Below, piece by piece: positions 53,127 to 62,705 of a DNA stretch of 64,000 bases. Every line of letters begins with the position of its first letter. The first letter of the stretch is position 1. The notes below the pieces were generated by a model. That model had not been told where the DNA came from. It was given only the letters and a program-made list of their open reading frames with translations, and searched no databases. This DNA comes from Beijerinckiaceae bacterium (GTDB lineage: Bacteria > Pseudomonadota > Alphaproteobacteria > Rhizobiales > Beijerinckiaceae), in NCBI GenBank assembly GCA_947453205.1, contig CANGFT010000006.1:1-64000 (forward strand). The letters are read 5' to 3'. The position numbers were made by a program, and so were the translations under genes.

Positions 53127-56048
53127 TCAGTCGAGGAGCCGTCGGAACAGGGCCCGCACGGCCTTGCGGGTCTCGACAAGCTGGCGCTCAAGCCGCGCGA
53201 AATCAGGACAATCAGCAGCCGCAGCGATGCGTCGCAAAACACCCGCCGCAGCCTTCGCGGGATCGAAAGCGCCCTCGGTCGTCAGCCGCAGCATCTGCAT
53301 CACCGTCGAATAGAGCCGGTGCGCCCCCACCAGCAAGTCAGCATCCGCCTCCGCCAGCAGGCCAAGCCGCCCGGCCCCGGCGATGACGCCAGCCGTCTCC
53401 ACCGAGAGGATCTCCGGGTGTTCGCCGCAGTGGCGCAGCGCGAGATATTGCGCGATGAATTCAACGTCGATGACGCCGCCTGAGGCGAGCTTCAGATCCC
53501 AGGGGTCCGCCTCGCCCTTCTCCTGCGCGATCAAGGCGCGCATGTCGCGTACTGTCTTGCGCAGGGCCTCATCATCACGCCGCAGGCCAACAATGGCGCC
53601 GATGGCGGCCTGCAACTCCGCGCCAAGGGATTCATCCCCGGCGACGACGCGCGCGCGTGTGAGCGTCATATGCTCCCAGGTCTCAGCCTCGCTGGCCTGA
53701 TAATCGCGGAAGCTGCGCATTTGCGTGGCGACAGGCCCCTGCCCGCCGGAGGGGCGCAGGCGCATGTCGATGTCATAGAGCCGCCCCCGCCGGGTCGCCA
53801 CGGTGAGGGAGGAGACAAGGCGCTGCGTCAGGCGCGTGTAATACTGGATCGCATGGAGGCGCCGCGGGCCATCGGACTCCGCATGAGCCTCATCGAAATC
53901 ATAGAGCAGCACGAGGTCGAGATCGGATGAGGCGGTCATCTCGCGCGAACCAAGCTTGCCCATGCCCAGCACCACGCAACGCCCGCCGGGAATGACGCCA
54001 TATTCGGCGGCGAAGCTCTGCTCTACATGCTCCAGGGCGACCCGCAGGATCGAGCCCGCCAACGCGGCATAAGCGCGCCCCGCGTCGAGCGGATCGATCT
54101 GGCTGGCGAGCGTGCGCACGCCGATGAGGAACATCTCCTCCTGCGCCATGTCGCGCAGATTATCCAGAAACTCCTCGGTGCTGCGCGAAGTCTGCACCAG
54201 GCGCGCCGCGCGGCCCTCATAGGCGCCCTCATCGACCGGCGCCTGCAGCAAAGCAGGATCAATGGCCGCATCGAGCAGGTGTGGACGCATCGCCACCACG
54301 CGCGCAAGCCTTGGCGCGCCGCCCAGAATGTCGCCGAAGAGATCGCGCACGCTGGCGTTGGCGCGCAGGATCGAGAAGAGCTCCACAGCCGCGGGCATGC
54401 GCATCAGCGCGGCGTCGAAGGCGTCAAGGGCGGCGTCGGCGTCGCCGCTGCCAGAAAAGCTTTCGAGCAGCGCGGGCACCAACTCCGTCAGCACCTCGCG
54501 CGTGCGCGGGCTCTGCACGGCGGGCCTGCGCCCGAAATGCCAGCCGCGAATGGTCTCGGCGGCGCGGGCGGGATCCTGAAAGCCAAGGCGCGAAAGGGTC
54601 GCGAGCGTGTCGGGATCATCGGTCACGCCGGTGAAGACAAGGCTGCCCGCGCCGGTGTCGAGGCCCGGCGCATGTTCGAAGAGCCGCGCATAATGGCGCT
54701 CGACGAGCCGCAGATGATGGGTGAGCGCCTTTTCGAAAGAGGCGAGCCGCGCATAGCCGCAGAATTTCGCGAAACGCTTGAGCGCCTCAGGGTCGCTCGG
54801 CAGGCGCTGGGTCTGTTCATCCGCGATCATCTGCAGGCGATGCTCGACGCCGCGCAGGAATTTATAGCCGATGCTGAGATCGTCCACCGCATCCTGCGTC
54901 ACCCAGCCGTCGACCTCAAGGGCGGCGAGCATGTCGAGGGTGCGCGCGCCGCGCAATTGCACGCGCCGACCGCCGAATATGAGTTGCTGCGTCTGCACGA
55001 AGAACTCGACTTCGCGAATCCCGCCCCGCCCCAGCTTCACATCATGGCCCGCGACCGCCACTTCCGCATGGCCGCGCACCGCGTGGATCTGCCGCTTCAT
55101 CGCGTGAATGTCGGCGATGGCCGCATAGTCGAAATATTTGCGCCAGATGAAGGGCGCGAGATCGCTGAGGAAGGCGGCGCCGAGCGGCTTGTCGCCCGCC
55201 ACCGGCCGCGCCTTGATGAGCGCCGCGCGCTCCCAGTTCTGGCCGAGCATTTCATAATAGGAAAAGGCTGCGGGCAGCGAGATGGCGACGGCGGTGGAGC
55301 CGGGGTCCGGACGCAGGCGCAGATCGACCCGCAGCACATAGCCATCGCCGGTGCGCTCCTGCAAAAGCTTCGCCAGAGCGCGGGTGACGCGCACGAAGAT
55401 GGCCGAGGCCTCCTGCCCCTCATTCACCGAATCCGCCTCGGGGTCGAAGAAGACGATGAGGTCGATGTCGCTGGAATAATTGAGCTCGCCGGCGCCATGC
55501 TTGCCCATGGCCAGCACGACGACGCCGCAGCCCTCTTCAGGATCGCCAGCATCGCGCAGGGTCAGCTTGCCTTCATGGGCGGCGACGCGCAGCAGATAGC
55601 GCAGGGCGTTGGAGACGGCGGCGTCGGCGAACCGCGTCAGGGCCCCCGTCACATCCACCACATCCCAGATGCCCCCGAGATCAGCGAGCGCGATCAGCAG
55701 GGCGGCCGCTTGCTTGGCGCGCCGCAACGCCCGCATCACCTGCGCTTCATCGCCGCCGGCGTCGCAATCCCCGCAAAGGTCCGTCAGGATCTGTTCCAGC
55801 GCAGCCTCAGGCGGCGTCGACACCAGCGCCACGAGACGCTCGGGATCCTGCCGGATCAAGCGCCAGAGAAAAGATGAATGATCGGCGACGCCAAGCAGGA
55901 GGTCGCGCAGCAGGGGGGCGGCGTCGAGATGCGGCTGAAGGCCATCCTGCCCCAGGACATCGGCGAGCTTCAGCCGCGCGCCGCGGAGGTCGTCCACCCT
56001 CGGCGCCGTCCTGATGCGCGCAGCCAGGGATTGCGCGTGATCCGTCAT
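53127..56048 (-). CDS. glnE: bifunctional glutamine synthetase adenylyltransferase/adenylyl-removing enzyme
   Basis: The 973-residue protein controls glutamine synthetase by adenylylation and deadenylylation in response to PII. Both nucleotidyltransferase domains are intact: MGKHGAGELNYSSDIDLIVFF (N-terminal, about 190) and MGKLGSREMTASSDLDLVLLY (C-terminal, about 700), each with the D-x-D pair. A regulatory helical linker lies between. Its ATG overlaps the stop of the upstream sensor kinase gene (ATGA), so it is the third gene of a regulator-kinase-glnE operon. It converges with the PAS kinase gene with four bases between stops. Confidence 0.95.
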   Translation of the reverse strand: MTDHAQSLAARIRTAPRVDDLRGARLKLADVLGQDGLQPHLDAAPLLRDLLLGVADHSSFLWRLIRQDPERLVALVSTPPEAALEQILTDLCGDCDAGGDEAQVMRALRRAKQAAALLIALADLGGIWDVVDVTGALTRFADAAVSNALRYLLRVAAHEGKLTLRDAGDPEEGCGVVVLAMGKHGAGELNYSSDIDLIVFFDPEADSVNEGQEASAIFVRVTRALAKLLQERTGDGYVLRVDLRLRPDPGSTAVAISLPAAFSYYEMLGQNWERAALIKARPVAGDKPLGAAFLSDLAPFIWRKYFDYAAIADIHAMKRQIHAVRGHAEVAVAGHDVKLGRGGIREVEFFVQTQQLIFGGRRVQLRGARTLDMLAALEVDGWVTQDAVDDLSIGYKFLRGVEHRLQMIADEQTQRLPSDPEALKRFAKFCGYARLASFEKALTHHLRLVERHYARLFEHAPGLDTGAGSLVFTGVTDDPDTLATLSRLGFQDPARAAETIRGWHFGRRPAVQSPRTREVLTELVPALLESFSGSGDADAALDAFDAALMRMPAAVELFSILRANASVRDLFGDILGGAPRLARVVAMRPHLLDAAIDPALLQAPVDEGAYEGRAARLVQTSRSTEEFLDNLRDMAQEEMFLIGVRTLASQIDPLDAGRAYAALAGSILRVALEHVEQSFAAEYGVIPGGRCVVLGMGKLGSREMTASSDLDLVLLYDFDEAHAESDGPRRLHAIQYYTRLTQRLVSSLTVATRRGRLYDIDMRLRPSGGQGPVATQMRSFRDYQASEAETWEHMTLTRARVVAGDESLGAELQAAIGAIVGLRRDDEALRKTVRDMRALIAQEKGEADPWDLKLASGGVIDVEFIAQYLALRHCGEHPEILSVETAGVIAGAGRLGLLAEADADLLVGAHRLYSTVMQMLRLTTEGAFDPAKAAAGVLRRIAAAADCPDFARLERQLVETRKAVRALFRRLLD

Positions 56049-57439
56049 GGCCTGCGCCCTGCGGGCAGATCGAGCGTGATGCGCAGGCCCGGCTCATTGT
56101 CTTCCAGCCGCAGCGCGCCCTGATGCAGGCGCGCGACCGCCATGGCGAGCGACAGGCCAAGGCCAGAACCCGGCGCCGAGCGTGAGCCCTCAAGACGCAC
56201 GAAACGCTCCAGCACGCGCGCGCGGTCCTGCGCGGGAACGCCCGGCCCGTGGTCTGCGACTGTGAGCTCCATTCGCGCCCCCCGGCGCTGCGCCATGATC
56301 TTCACGATCTTTTCCCGATCCGCGCCATCTTCGGGCGCACCATATTTGATGGCGTTGTCGACGAGATTGGCAAGGGCCTGGCCGATCAATTCCCGCCCGC
56401 CGCGCATCATGAGCGGGCCATCGGCGTCGAGGGTCAGGGTGACGCCCTTCTCCTCGGCCACGGCGTCATAGAGTTCGGCGACATCGCGGGCGACCTCGGC
56501 GAGATCAAAATCCTGCATCGTCTCCTGCCCCGCGCCGGACTCCAGCCGCGCGATCATCAGCAGCGCGTTGAAGACGCGGATGAGGCCATCGGCTTCTTCG
56601 ACCACCTTATCAAGGCTCGCGCGGTATTCCGCAGGCGAGCGTTCATGGCGCAGCGCCTCTTCAACCCCATTGCGCAAGCGCGTCAGCGGCGTCTTGAGGT
56701 CATGAGCGATATTGTCGGAGACCTCCTGCATTCCCTTCATCAATTCGCCGATGCGCTCCAGCATGGCGTTCAGGCTGCTGGCGAGGCGGTCGAGCTCATC
56801 GCCGCTGCCGCTCTGGGGCAGGCGGCGCGACAGATCCCCGCTCATGATGGTTTGCGCCGACGCGCTCATGGCGTCCACGCGGCGCAATACGCGCATGGCG
56901 ACGAAGATGCCGCCCGCCGTTCCAATCAGCACGAGCCATCCAAGCGACGTCAGCATCGCCCGCAACATCACGCCACGAAGCGTCTCGCGATCTTCAAGGT
57001 CGCGTCCGACGAGCAGGCGAAAGCCGCCCTGCAGCAGAAAGATCCGCGCCAGCGCCCGATGCTCGGCGACGACGCCATCCATGCGCGCATAGCGCGTTTC
57101 GATGAGTCCCGGCCGCTCCAGCACGCCCAGGGGCAGTTGGGCCACATTGCCCGCGATGCGCTCCCCGGCGAAGGTGGTGACGAGATAAAGCGAGGAGCCC
57201 GGCTGGTTCGCGCGCCGCTCCACGCTCGCGACGAGGCGCCTGATGCCGCCTTGTCGATATTGTTCAGCAAGGCCCTGGATCTCGGCGTCGACGGTCTGGT
57301 CGATCTGATCGTCGAACAGCTCCTTCACATGCATGCCGACGCGCATCAACACAAGGCCCGCGCCAATGGCGAAGATCACGAGATAGACAAGCGAAAGCTT
57401 GAAGACAGTCGTGCGGAAGAGTTTACCGAGCGCCGTCAC
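56045..57439 (-). CDS. HAMP-domain sensor histidine kinase
   Basis: The 464-residue inner-membrane kinase has a transmembrane helix at about 12-34, a periplasmic sensor region with a QYRQGGIRRL segment, a second helix near 165-185, HAMP, the DHp motif NIAHDLKTPLTRLRNG with the phospho-His, and HATPase motifs (NLVDNAIKYG, DHGPGVP, GSGLGLSLA). The start overlaps the end of the response-regulator gene by 17 bases, so the two form a cognate pair. The signal is not known; adjacency to degP suggests envelope stress. Confidence 0.9.
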   Translation of the reverse strand: MTALGKLFRTTVFKLSLVYLVIFAIGAGLVLMRVGMHVKELFDDQIDQTVDAEIQGLAEQYRQGGIRRLVASVERRANQPGSSLYLVTTFAGERIAGNVAQLPLGVLERPGLIETRYARMDGVVAEHRALARIFLLQGGFRLLVGRDLEDRETLRGVMLRAMLTSLGWLVLIGTAGGIFVAMRVLRRVDAMSASAQTIMSGDLSRRLPQSGSGDELDRLASSLNAMLERIGELMKGMQEVSDNIAHDLKTPLTRLRNGVEEALRHERSPAEYRASLDKVVEEADGLIRVFNALLMIARLESGAGQETMQDFDLAEVARDVAELYDAVAEEKGVTLTLDADGPLMMRGGRELIGQALANLVDNAIKYGAPEDGADREKIVKIMAQRRGARMELTVADHGPGVPAQDRARVLERFVRLEGSRSAPGSGLGLSLAMAVARLHQGALRLEDNEPGLRITLDLPAGRRP

Positions 57440-58115
57440 GGATCATATATCCAGCGCCGCGAACGGTGTGCAGCAAGGGCGCGGCATGGCCCTTGTCGAT
57501 CTTGGCGCGCAGGCGCGACACATGGACGTCGATGACATTCGTCTGGGGATCGAAGTGATAGTCCCAGACATTCTCGAGCAACATGGTGCGCGTCACCACC
57601 TGCCCGGCATGTTTCATGAGATATTCCAGCAGGCGGAATTCGCGCGGCTGCATCACGATCTCTTTGCCCGCGCGGGTGACGCAATGGCCGAGGCGGTCGA
57701 GCTCGAGATCGCCGACCCGGTAGACGGTGGGCTCGGCGCTCGCCCCGCCGCGACGGCGCGCCAGCACTTCGACACGCGCCAGCAATTCTGAAAAGGCGTA
57801 GGGCTTGGCGAGGTAATCGTCGCCGCCCGCCCGCAGGCCCTTCACCCGGTCGTCGACCTGGCCGAGCGCCGAGAGGATGAGCACGGGCGTCTCGATCTTC
57901 TGTTCGCGCAGACCGCCGATCAGCGAGAGCCCATCAAGGCGCGGCAACATGCGGTCGACGATCAGCACGTCATAAAGGCCTTCGCTCGCCAGCCCATAGC
58001 CCTCCAGCCCGTCCGCCGCATGGTCGGCGAGATGGCCTGCCTCGCGGAAGGCCTTCACCAGATAGGCGGCGGCCTCGCGGTCATCCTCGATGATGAGAAT
58101 CTTCATGGCCTGCAT
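57423..58115 (-). CDS. OmpR/PhoB-family response regulator
   Basis: The 230-residue regulator has a receiver domain with the acidic pair ED at 11-12, phospho-acceptor Asp in LIVDRMLPRLDG and the conserved Lys in YLAKPYAFSEL, followed by a winged-helix DNA-binding domain (PREFRLLEYLMKHAGQVVTR, NVIDVHVSRLRAKID). The MQAMK start was chosen for its GAGGG site; the MKILI start is three codons later. It heads the operon with the kinase and glnE. A terminator separates it from degP upstream. Confidence 0.92.
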   Translation of the reverse strand: MQAMKILIIEDDREAAAYLVKAFREAGHLADHAADGLEGYGLASEGLYDVLIVDRMLPRLDGLSLIGGLREQKIETPVLILSALGQVDDRVKGLRAGGDDYLAKPYAFSELLARVEVLARRRGGASAEPTVYRVGDLELDRLGHCVTRAGKEIVMQPREFRLLEYLMKHAGQVVTRTMLLENVWDYHFDPQTNVIDVHVSRLRAKIDKGHAAPLLHTVRGAGYMIRDGAR

Positions 58116-58130
58116 CTTAAACCCTCGCCG

Positions 58131-58162
58131 CAAAAAACGGCAGGCCGCAGCTGGCCTGCCGT
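58131..58162 (-). terminator. Rho-independent terminator of degP
   Basis: A 10-bp stem ACGGCAGGCC/GGCCTGCCGT with a 6-base loop is followed on the minus strand by TTTTTTG. Confidence 0.85.
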
Positions 58163-58183
58163 CCGCCTGTCGCGTTCAAGGGA

Positions 58184-59692
58184 TCAGCTGGTGGCCAGCG
58201 CCACAAAGCGCGAGCCTGCGTCCGACTTCACCCGCAGCAGGAGCGCCTTGCGGCCCTCGTTGCGCGCGCCCGCCAGCGCTTTGCGCACATCGGCGGGGGT
58301 CGCCACAGGCTGGCCCGCGGCCTCCAGGATCACATCGCCGGGGCGCAGGCCCTTGGCGGCGGCGGGGCCATCAGGGTTGACGCCTGCCACCACAACGCCG
58401 GCTTCGCCATTGCGTGCAGGCGCCAGGGTCAGGCCGAAGCTCGCGAGCGGCGCGTCTCGTTCCGCAGGGGCGGCCCTGGCCTGCTTGTCGCTGGGCAGGA
58501 CGCCGAGAGTGACGCTCGCGCTCTTTTGCCCGCCGTCATGCAGATAGGTCAGGTCAACCCTGGTCTGGGGCCCGAGGGCGGCGATGCGGCGCGAAAGGTC
58601 GCGGGGGCTGTCGACCGTCTCGCCATTGACGGCGGTGATGACATCGCCTGACTTCAGCCCCGCCGCCTGCGCGGGCGAGCCCGGCTGCGCCTCGGCGACG
58701 AGCGCGCCCTTGGTGGAGCGCAGGCCCATGGACTCCGCGATGTCCGGGGTCACCGGCTGGATCTGCACGCCCATCCAGCCGCGCGCCACGGCGCCCTTGT
58801 CCTTCAGCGAGGCCACGACGTCGCGGGCGACTTCGGCGGGAATGGCGAAGCCGATGCCCACGCTGCCGCCGGAGGGCGAGTAGATCGCGGTGTTCACGCC
58901 CACCACCTCGCCATGGGCGTTGAACGTGGGCCCGCCCGAATTGCCCCGGTTCACCGGCGCGTCGATCTGCAGGAAATCGTCATAGGGGCCTGCGCCTATG
59001 TCGCGGCCGCGCGCCGAGACGATGCCCGCCGTCACGGTTCCGCCAAGGCCGAAGGGATTGCCCACGGCGATCACCCAGTCGCCGACGCGCGGCGCGGCCC
59101 TGCTGAAGGAGACAGACTTGTAATCGCCGGCATCCCTGATCTTGAGCAGGGCGAGGTCTGTCTTGGGGTCGGTCCCCACGATGCTGGCGGCGACCGAGCG
59201 GCCATCATCAAGCTTCAGGGTGACGTCGCCGCTGGCGTTTTCGACGACATGGTTGTTGGTGACCACATAGCCGTCAGGTGAAATGATGAAGCCTGACCCC
59301 TGGGCCTGGCCCATGCGCGGGCCCTGGCGGCGGCCGCCATTCATGCCGGGCGCTCCGTTCTCGCCAAAGCGGCGGAAGAAGCGCTCCAGCGGATCGCCCG
59401 GCGCCAGGCGGGGCATGTCGCGGCCATGCCCATCGTCGGCGTCGGCGCTTTCAACGACAGTCACCTGCACGGAAACGACTGCGCCGCGCACGCGGTCCAC
59501 GACATCGGCGAAAGAAGGGGCGCCCTGCTGCTGCCTCATGCCCTCATGCAGCATGGGCGCTTGCGCCTGAGCTTGCCGGACGCCCATATGGCCAGAGGTG
59601 GCGACGCCGCCAATCACGAGCGCAGCCGTTGCGCCGAGCAGGACGGTGCGGAGCTTCGGGCGCGGGAGCTTTGACTTGATCGCATTCGACAT
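58184..59692 (-). CDS. degP: periplasmic serine protease DegP/HtrA (Do family)
   Basis: The 502-residue protein has an N-terminal signal or anchor (about 15-37), the trypsin-like domain with His in TNNHVVENA, Asp in DPKTDLALLKI and Ser in RGNSGGP, and two PDZ domains (about 290-375 and 405-495). A Gly/Met/Arg-rich LA-loop (GENGAPGMNGGRRQG) is longer than in E. coli. It degrades misfolded envelope proteins. It lies downstream of ccmH on the same strand, with an intervening hairpin, in the conserved rhizobial order ccm-degP-regulator-kinase-glnE. Confidence 0.94.
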   Translation of the reverse strand: MSNAIKSKLPRPKLRTVLLGATAALVIGGVATSGHMGVRQAQAQAPMLHEGMRQQQGAPSFADVVDRVRGAVVSVQVTVVESADADDGHGRDMPRLAPGDPLERFFRRFGENGAPGMNGGRRQGPRMGQAQGSGFIISPDGYVVTNNHVVENASGDVTLKLDDGRSVAASIVGTDPKTDLALLKIRDAGDYKSVSFSRAAPRVGDWVIAVGNPFGLGGTVTAGIVSARGRDIGAGPYDDFLQIDAPVNRGNSGGPTFNAHGEVVGVNTAIYSPSGGSVGIGFAIPAEVARDVVASLKDKGAVARGWMGVQIQPVTPDIAESMGLRSTKGALVAEAQPGSPAQAAGLKSGDVITAVNGETVDSPRDLSRRIAALGPQTRVDLTYLHDGGQKSASVTLGVLPSDKQARAAPAERDAPLASFGLTLAPARNGEAGVVVAGVNPDGPAAAKGLRPGDVILEAAGQPVATPADVRKALAGARNEGRKALLLRVKSDAGSRFVALATS

Positions 59693-59751
59693 GGGAACAT
59701 CTCCTCGACAGGTCTCCGGCGCTTTGCGCCGCTGTCAGGGATGACCATGCC

Positions 59752-59775
59752 AAAGCGCGGCTTACGCGGCGCTTT
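59752..59775 (-). terminator. possible terminator of the ccm operon
   Basis: AAAGCGC and GCGCTTT form a 7-bp stem around ten bases directly after the ccmH stop. It lacks a long T-run, so partial read-through into degP is likely. Confidence 0.35.
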
Positions 59776-59793
59776 CTGGAAGATGAAACTTTG

Positions 59794-60258
59794 TTAATGC
59801 TCTCCGCCGCCCAGCAGCTTGTCGAGCCGGGCGCGCTCCTCGGCGCTCAGACCGGCCGCAGGAGAGACGACCCTGCGCCGACGCGCGGCGGCCATGAGGC
59901 CAAATCCCCCGGCGACCAGCACGAGCAAAGGCGCGCCCCACAGCAACAGCGTGCCGAAGCGGAAGGGCGGCTTCAGGAGGATGAAGTCGCCATAACGCTT
60001 GACCAGAAAATCGCGCACCTGCTCATCCGTATCCCCGGCCTGAAGGCGCTCGCGCACGAGAAGGCGCAGATCGCGGGCGAGGCCGGCGTGGGAATCGTCG
60101 ATGGACTGGTTCTGGCAGACGAGGCACCGCAATTCCGTGGAGAGGTCGCGCGCACGCGCCTCCAGCGCAGGATCGGCCAAGGCTTCGCCGGGCTCGACGG
60201 CCCAGGCGGGCGTCAGGATCAGCAAAGCCGCGAGAAGGGCGAGGAGGCGCAGCGTCAT
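59794..60258 (-). CDS. ccmH: cytochrome c maturation protein CcmH (CycL)
   Basis: The 154-residue precursor has a signal peptide (about 1-20) and the thiol motif [14 protein letters not shown] that reduces the apocytochrome CxxCH cysteines. A C-terminal transmembrane helix (about 104-124) anchors it to the inner membrane. It overlaps closely with ccmF (three bases between) and is the last gene of the maturation operon. This is the short CcmH type; CcmI is encoded separately, as in rhizobia. Confidence 0.94.
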   Translation of the reverse strand: MTLRLLALLAALLILTPAWAVEPGEALADPALEARARDLSTELRCLVCQNQSIDDSHAGLARDLRLLVRERLQAGDTDEQVRDFLVKRYGDFILLKPPFRFGTLLLWGAPLLVLVAGGFGLMAAARRRRVVSPAAGLSAEERARLDKLLGGGEH

Positions 60259-60261
60259 GGC

Positions 60262-62235
60262 CTATTCCGCAGGCTGGGCGGCCGTCGCCCGGGCGCGGCG
60301 CGCGACGCCGATGCGCAGGCGCCGGTCGGAGAGCGACAGCCCGCCGCCCATCGCCATGAGCAGGGCGCCGATCCAGATCAACGCCACATAGGGCTTCCAG
60401 TAAAGCCGCGCGTCGAGCGAACCGTCAGGGTTCTGCTCGGACAGGCTCACATAGACCTGCCCCAGGCCAAGGGTCGCGATGCCCGCCTCGGTCGTCGGCA
60501 TCTGCCGCGCAGGATAAAAGCGCCGTGCAGGATTGATCTGGGCGATCACCACGCCGCCGGAGCGAATGTCGATGGGCGCGACGGTCGCTTCGAAATTGGG
60601 GCCGGGACGCTTCGCGATCTCCCGCACCTCGATCTGGTAAGGGCCAAGGTCCATCCGGTCGCCTGATTTGAGCGCCTGCACGACCTCCACGCCCCAGCCG
60701 GTGGCCGCGAGGCCAAAGAGCGTGACGCCGACGCCGGCATGGGCGAGGGCCGTGCCCCAGGCCGAACGCGGCAGGCCCAGCGCCCGCGCAAGCGCGATCC
60801 CCAGGGTCACGCCCCGACCGGCGATGCGGCCGTAAATCTCCACGAAGGAGCCGATGATGAGATAGGCGGCGATGGCGACGCCCACGACTGACAGCACCGG
60901 CCCGCCCCGGATGGCGCCCAGAACCAGCGCCGCAGCAAAGCCGGCGCCGACCGCCACCGTCAACCGCTCAGCCGCGCCTAGCAGATCGCCGCGCTTCCAG
61001 GCGAGCATCTGCCCCAGCGGCATCACCAGCAGGATGGGCGCAAAGAGCGGACCGAAGGTCAGGTTGAAGAAAGGCGCGCCCACCGAAATCTTTTCGCCCG
61101 TCACGGATTCGAGCGCCAGCGGATAGAGCGTGCCCACGAAGACCGTGGCGCAGCAGGTCGTGAGCAAAAGATTGTTCAACACCAGCGCGCCCTCGCGCGA
61201 CACCGGCGCGAAGATGCCGCCCTGCCGCAAGCGCCCCGCCCGCCAGGCGAACAGCGCCAGCGATCCGCCAATGAAGAAAACAAGGATCGCCAGAATGAAC
61301 ACGCCGCGCGCCGGATCATTGGCGAAGGCGTGAACAGAGGTCAGAACGCCCGAGCGCACCAGAAACGTGCCAAGCAGCGACAGCGAGAAGGCGAGGATGG
61401 CGAGGAAGATCGTCCAGATCTTGAGGGCGTCGCGCTTCTCCATGACCGCCGCCGTATGCAGCAAGGCGGTGGCCGCGAGCCATGGCATCAAGGAGGCGTT
61501 CTCGACGGGATCCCAGAACCAGAACCCGCCCCAGCCCAACGTGTAATAGGCCCAATAGGAGCCCATCGCGATGCCAAGCGTCAGGAAGAGCCAGGCCAGC
61601 AAGGTCCATGGCCGCACGAAGCGCGCCCAGGAGGCGTCGATGCGCCCGCAGATCAGCGCGGCGGCGGCGAAGGAGAAGGTGATGGAGAGGCCGACATAGC
61701 CCAGATAGAGGAGCGGCGGATGGATGGCGAGACCGGGATCCTGCAGAATCGGGTTGAGGTCGCGCCCCTCGATGGGCGGCTGGGCCAGCCGCAGGAAGGG
61801 ATTCGAGGTGAAGAGGATGAAGGTGAGGAAGGCCGCGCCGATCCATGCCTGAACGCTGAGGACCGCCGCCGCAAGATCAAGCGGCATGGCCCGCGAGCCC
61901 ACCGCCACAAGCGCGCCGAAGAGGGCGAGGATCAAGACCCACAGGAGCATCGAGCCCTCATGGTTTCCCCAGACGCCGGAGATTTTATAGATCAGCGGTT
62001 TGGCCGAATGGGAATTCTCGACCACGTTGAGCAGCGAGAAATCCGAGATGAGATAGGCGTGGGTCAGGGCTGCGAAGGACAGCGCGACCAAGAGAAACTG
62101 CGCCGCCGCCACAGGCCGCGCGGTCGCCATCAGCGCCGCGTCCCTGCGCCAGACGCCCCACAGGGGCGCGGCCGATTGCACGATGGCCAGAGCCAGCGCG
62201 AGAACCAGAGCGTAGTGGCCGATCTCGGTGATCAT
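60262..62235 (-). CDS. ccmF: cytochrome c heme lyase subunit CcmF (CycK)
   Basis: The 657-residue integral membrane protein has about fifteen helices. The WWD heme-handling domain reads GWGGFWFWDPVENASLMPWL, and conserved His residues occur in HPPLLYLGY and in ALLHTAAV. It transfers heme from CcmE to apocytochrome together with CcmH and CcmI. The start was set at MITEIG with good hydrophobicity; the upstream 34 codons overlap ccmE and are rejected. The C-terminal helix (LIWIGALLMAMGGGLSLSDRR) is complete. Confidence 0.95.
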   Translation of the reverse strand: MITEIGHYALVLALALAIVQSAAPLWGVWRRDAALMATARPVAAAQFLLVALSFAALTHAYLISDFSLLNVVENSHSAKPLIYKISGVWGNHEGSMLLWVLILALFGALVAVGSRAMPLDLAAAVLSVQAWIGAAFLTFILFTSNPFLRLAQPPIEGRDLNPILQDPGLAIHPPLLYLGYVGLSITFSFAAAALICGRIDASWARFVRPWTLLAWLFLTLGIAMGSYWAYYTLGWGGFWFWDPVENASLMPWLAATALLHTAAVMEKRDALKIWTIFLAILAFSLSLLGTFLVRSGVLTSVHAFANDPARGVFILAILVFFIGGSLALFAWRAGRLRQGGIFAPVSREGALVLNNLLLTTCCATVFVGTLYPLALESVTGEKISVGAPFFNLTFGPLFAPILLVMPLGQMLAWKRGDLLGAAERLTVAVGAGFAAALVLGAIRGGPVLSVVGVAIAAYLIIGSFVEIYGRIAGRGVTLGIALARALGLPRSAWGTALAHAGVGVTLFGLAATGWGVEVVQALKSGDRMDLGPYQIEVREIAKRPGPNFEATVAPIDIRSGGVVIAQINPARRFYPARQMPTTEAGIATLGLGQVYVSLSEQNPDGSLDARLYWKPYVALIWIGALLMAMGGGLSLSDRRLRIGVARRARATAAQPAE

Positions 62236-62242
62236 CAGCGCC

Positions 62243-62701
62243 TCACTTGCTCGCGGAAGGCGCGGGGGCGCCCTCGTTCCAGACGCCCTGTTTCTTGAGC
62301 GCGTCCGCGACTTCGCGAGGCATGTATTTTTCATCATGCTTGGCGAGCACGGAATCCGCCCGGAACTCGCCTGGCCCCACCAGCACGCCCTCGGCCACCA
62401 CTCCCTGACCCTCCCGGAAGAGATCAGGCACCTGCCCGGTGTAGGCGACCCGGACCTCCCTTTTAGCGTCGGTGATGACGAAGGTCATGGATTTATTGTC
62501 GCCGCGCTGCACCGACCCGTCTTTCACGAGCCCGCCGATGCGAAGGCGCGCGCCCGGACTCAAGGCCTTTTCAGCAAGTTCGGTCGGGCCGTAGAAAAAG
62601 ACGATGGAATCGCGCATGGCGAAAAGCACGAGCCCCGCCGCTGCGCCCAGCACGACGAGCATCGATGCGATGAGGGTCAGTCTGCGGCCCTTGCGGGTCA
62701 T
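62243..62701 (-). CDS. ccmE: cytochrome c maturation heme chaperone CcmE (CycJ)
   Basis: The 152-residue protein has an N-terminal transmembrane anchor (about 8-28) and an OB-fold. Heme is bound covalently by the His in [10 protein letters not shown] (HxxxY motif), which is intact. It ferries heme in the periplasm from CcmC to CcmF. The ATG was set at MTRKGRR; the long upstream frame lies within ccmI. It follows ccmI by four bases. Confidence 0.95.
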   Translation of the reverse strand: MTRKGRRLTLIASMLVVLGAAAGLVLFAMRDSIVFFYGPTELAEKALSPGARLRIGGLVKDGSVQRGDNKSMTFVITDAKREVRVAYTGQVPDLFREGQGVVAEGVLVGPGEFRADSVLAKHDEKYMPREVADALKKQGVWNEGAPAPSASK

Positions 62702-62705
62702 TGGC

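Noticed and set aside
54027-55877. 616-codon plus-strand frame antisense to glnE
   Set aside because: glnE has both nucleotidyltransferase motifs on the other strand; the plus frame has no motif and results from high GC at third positions.
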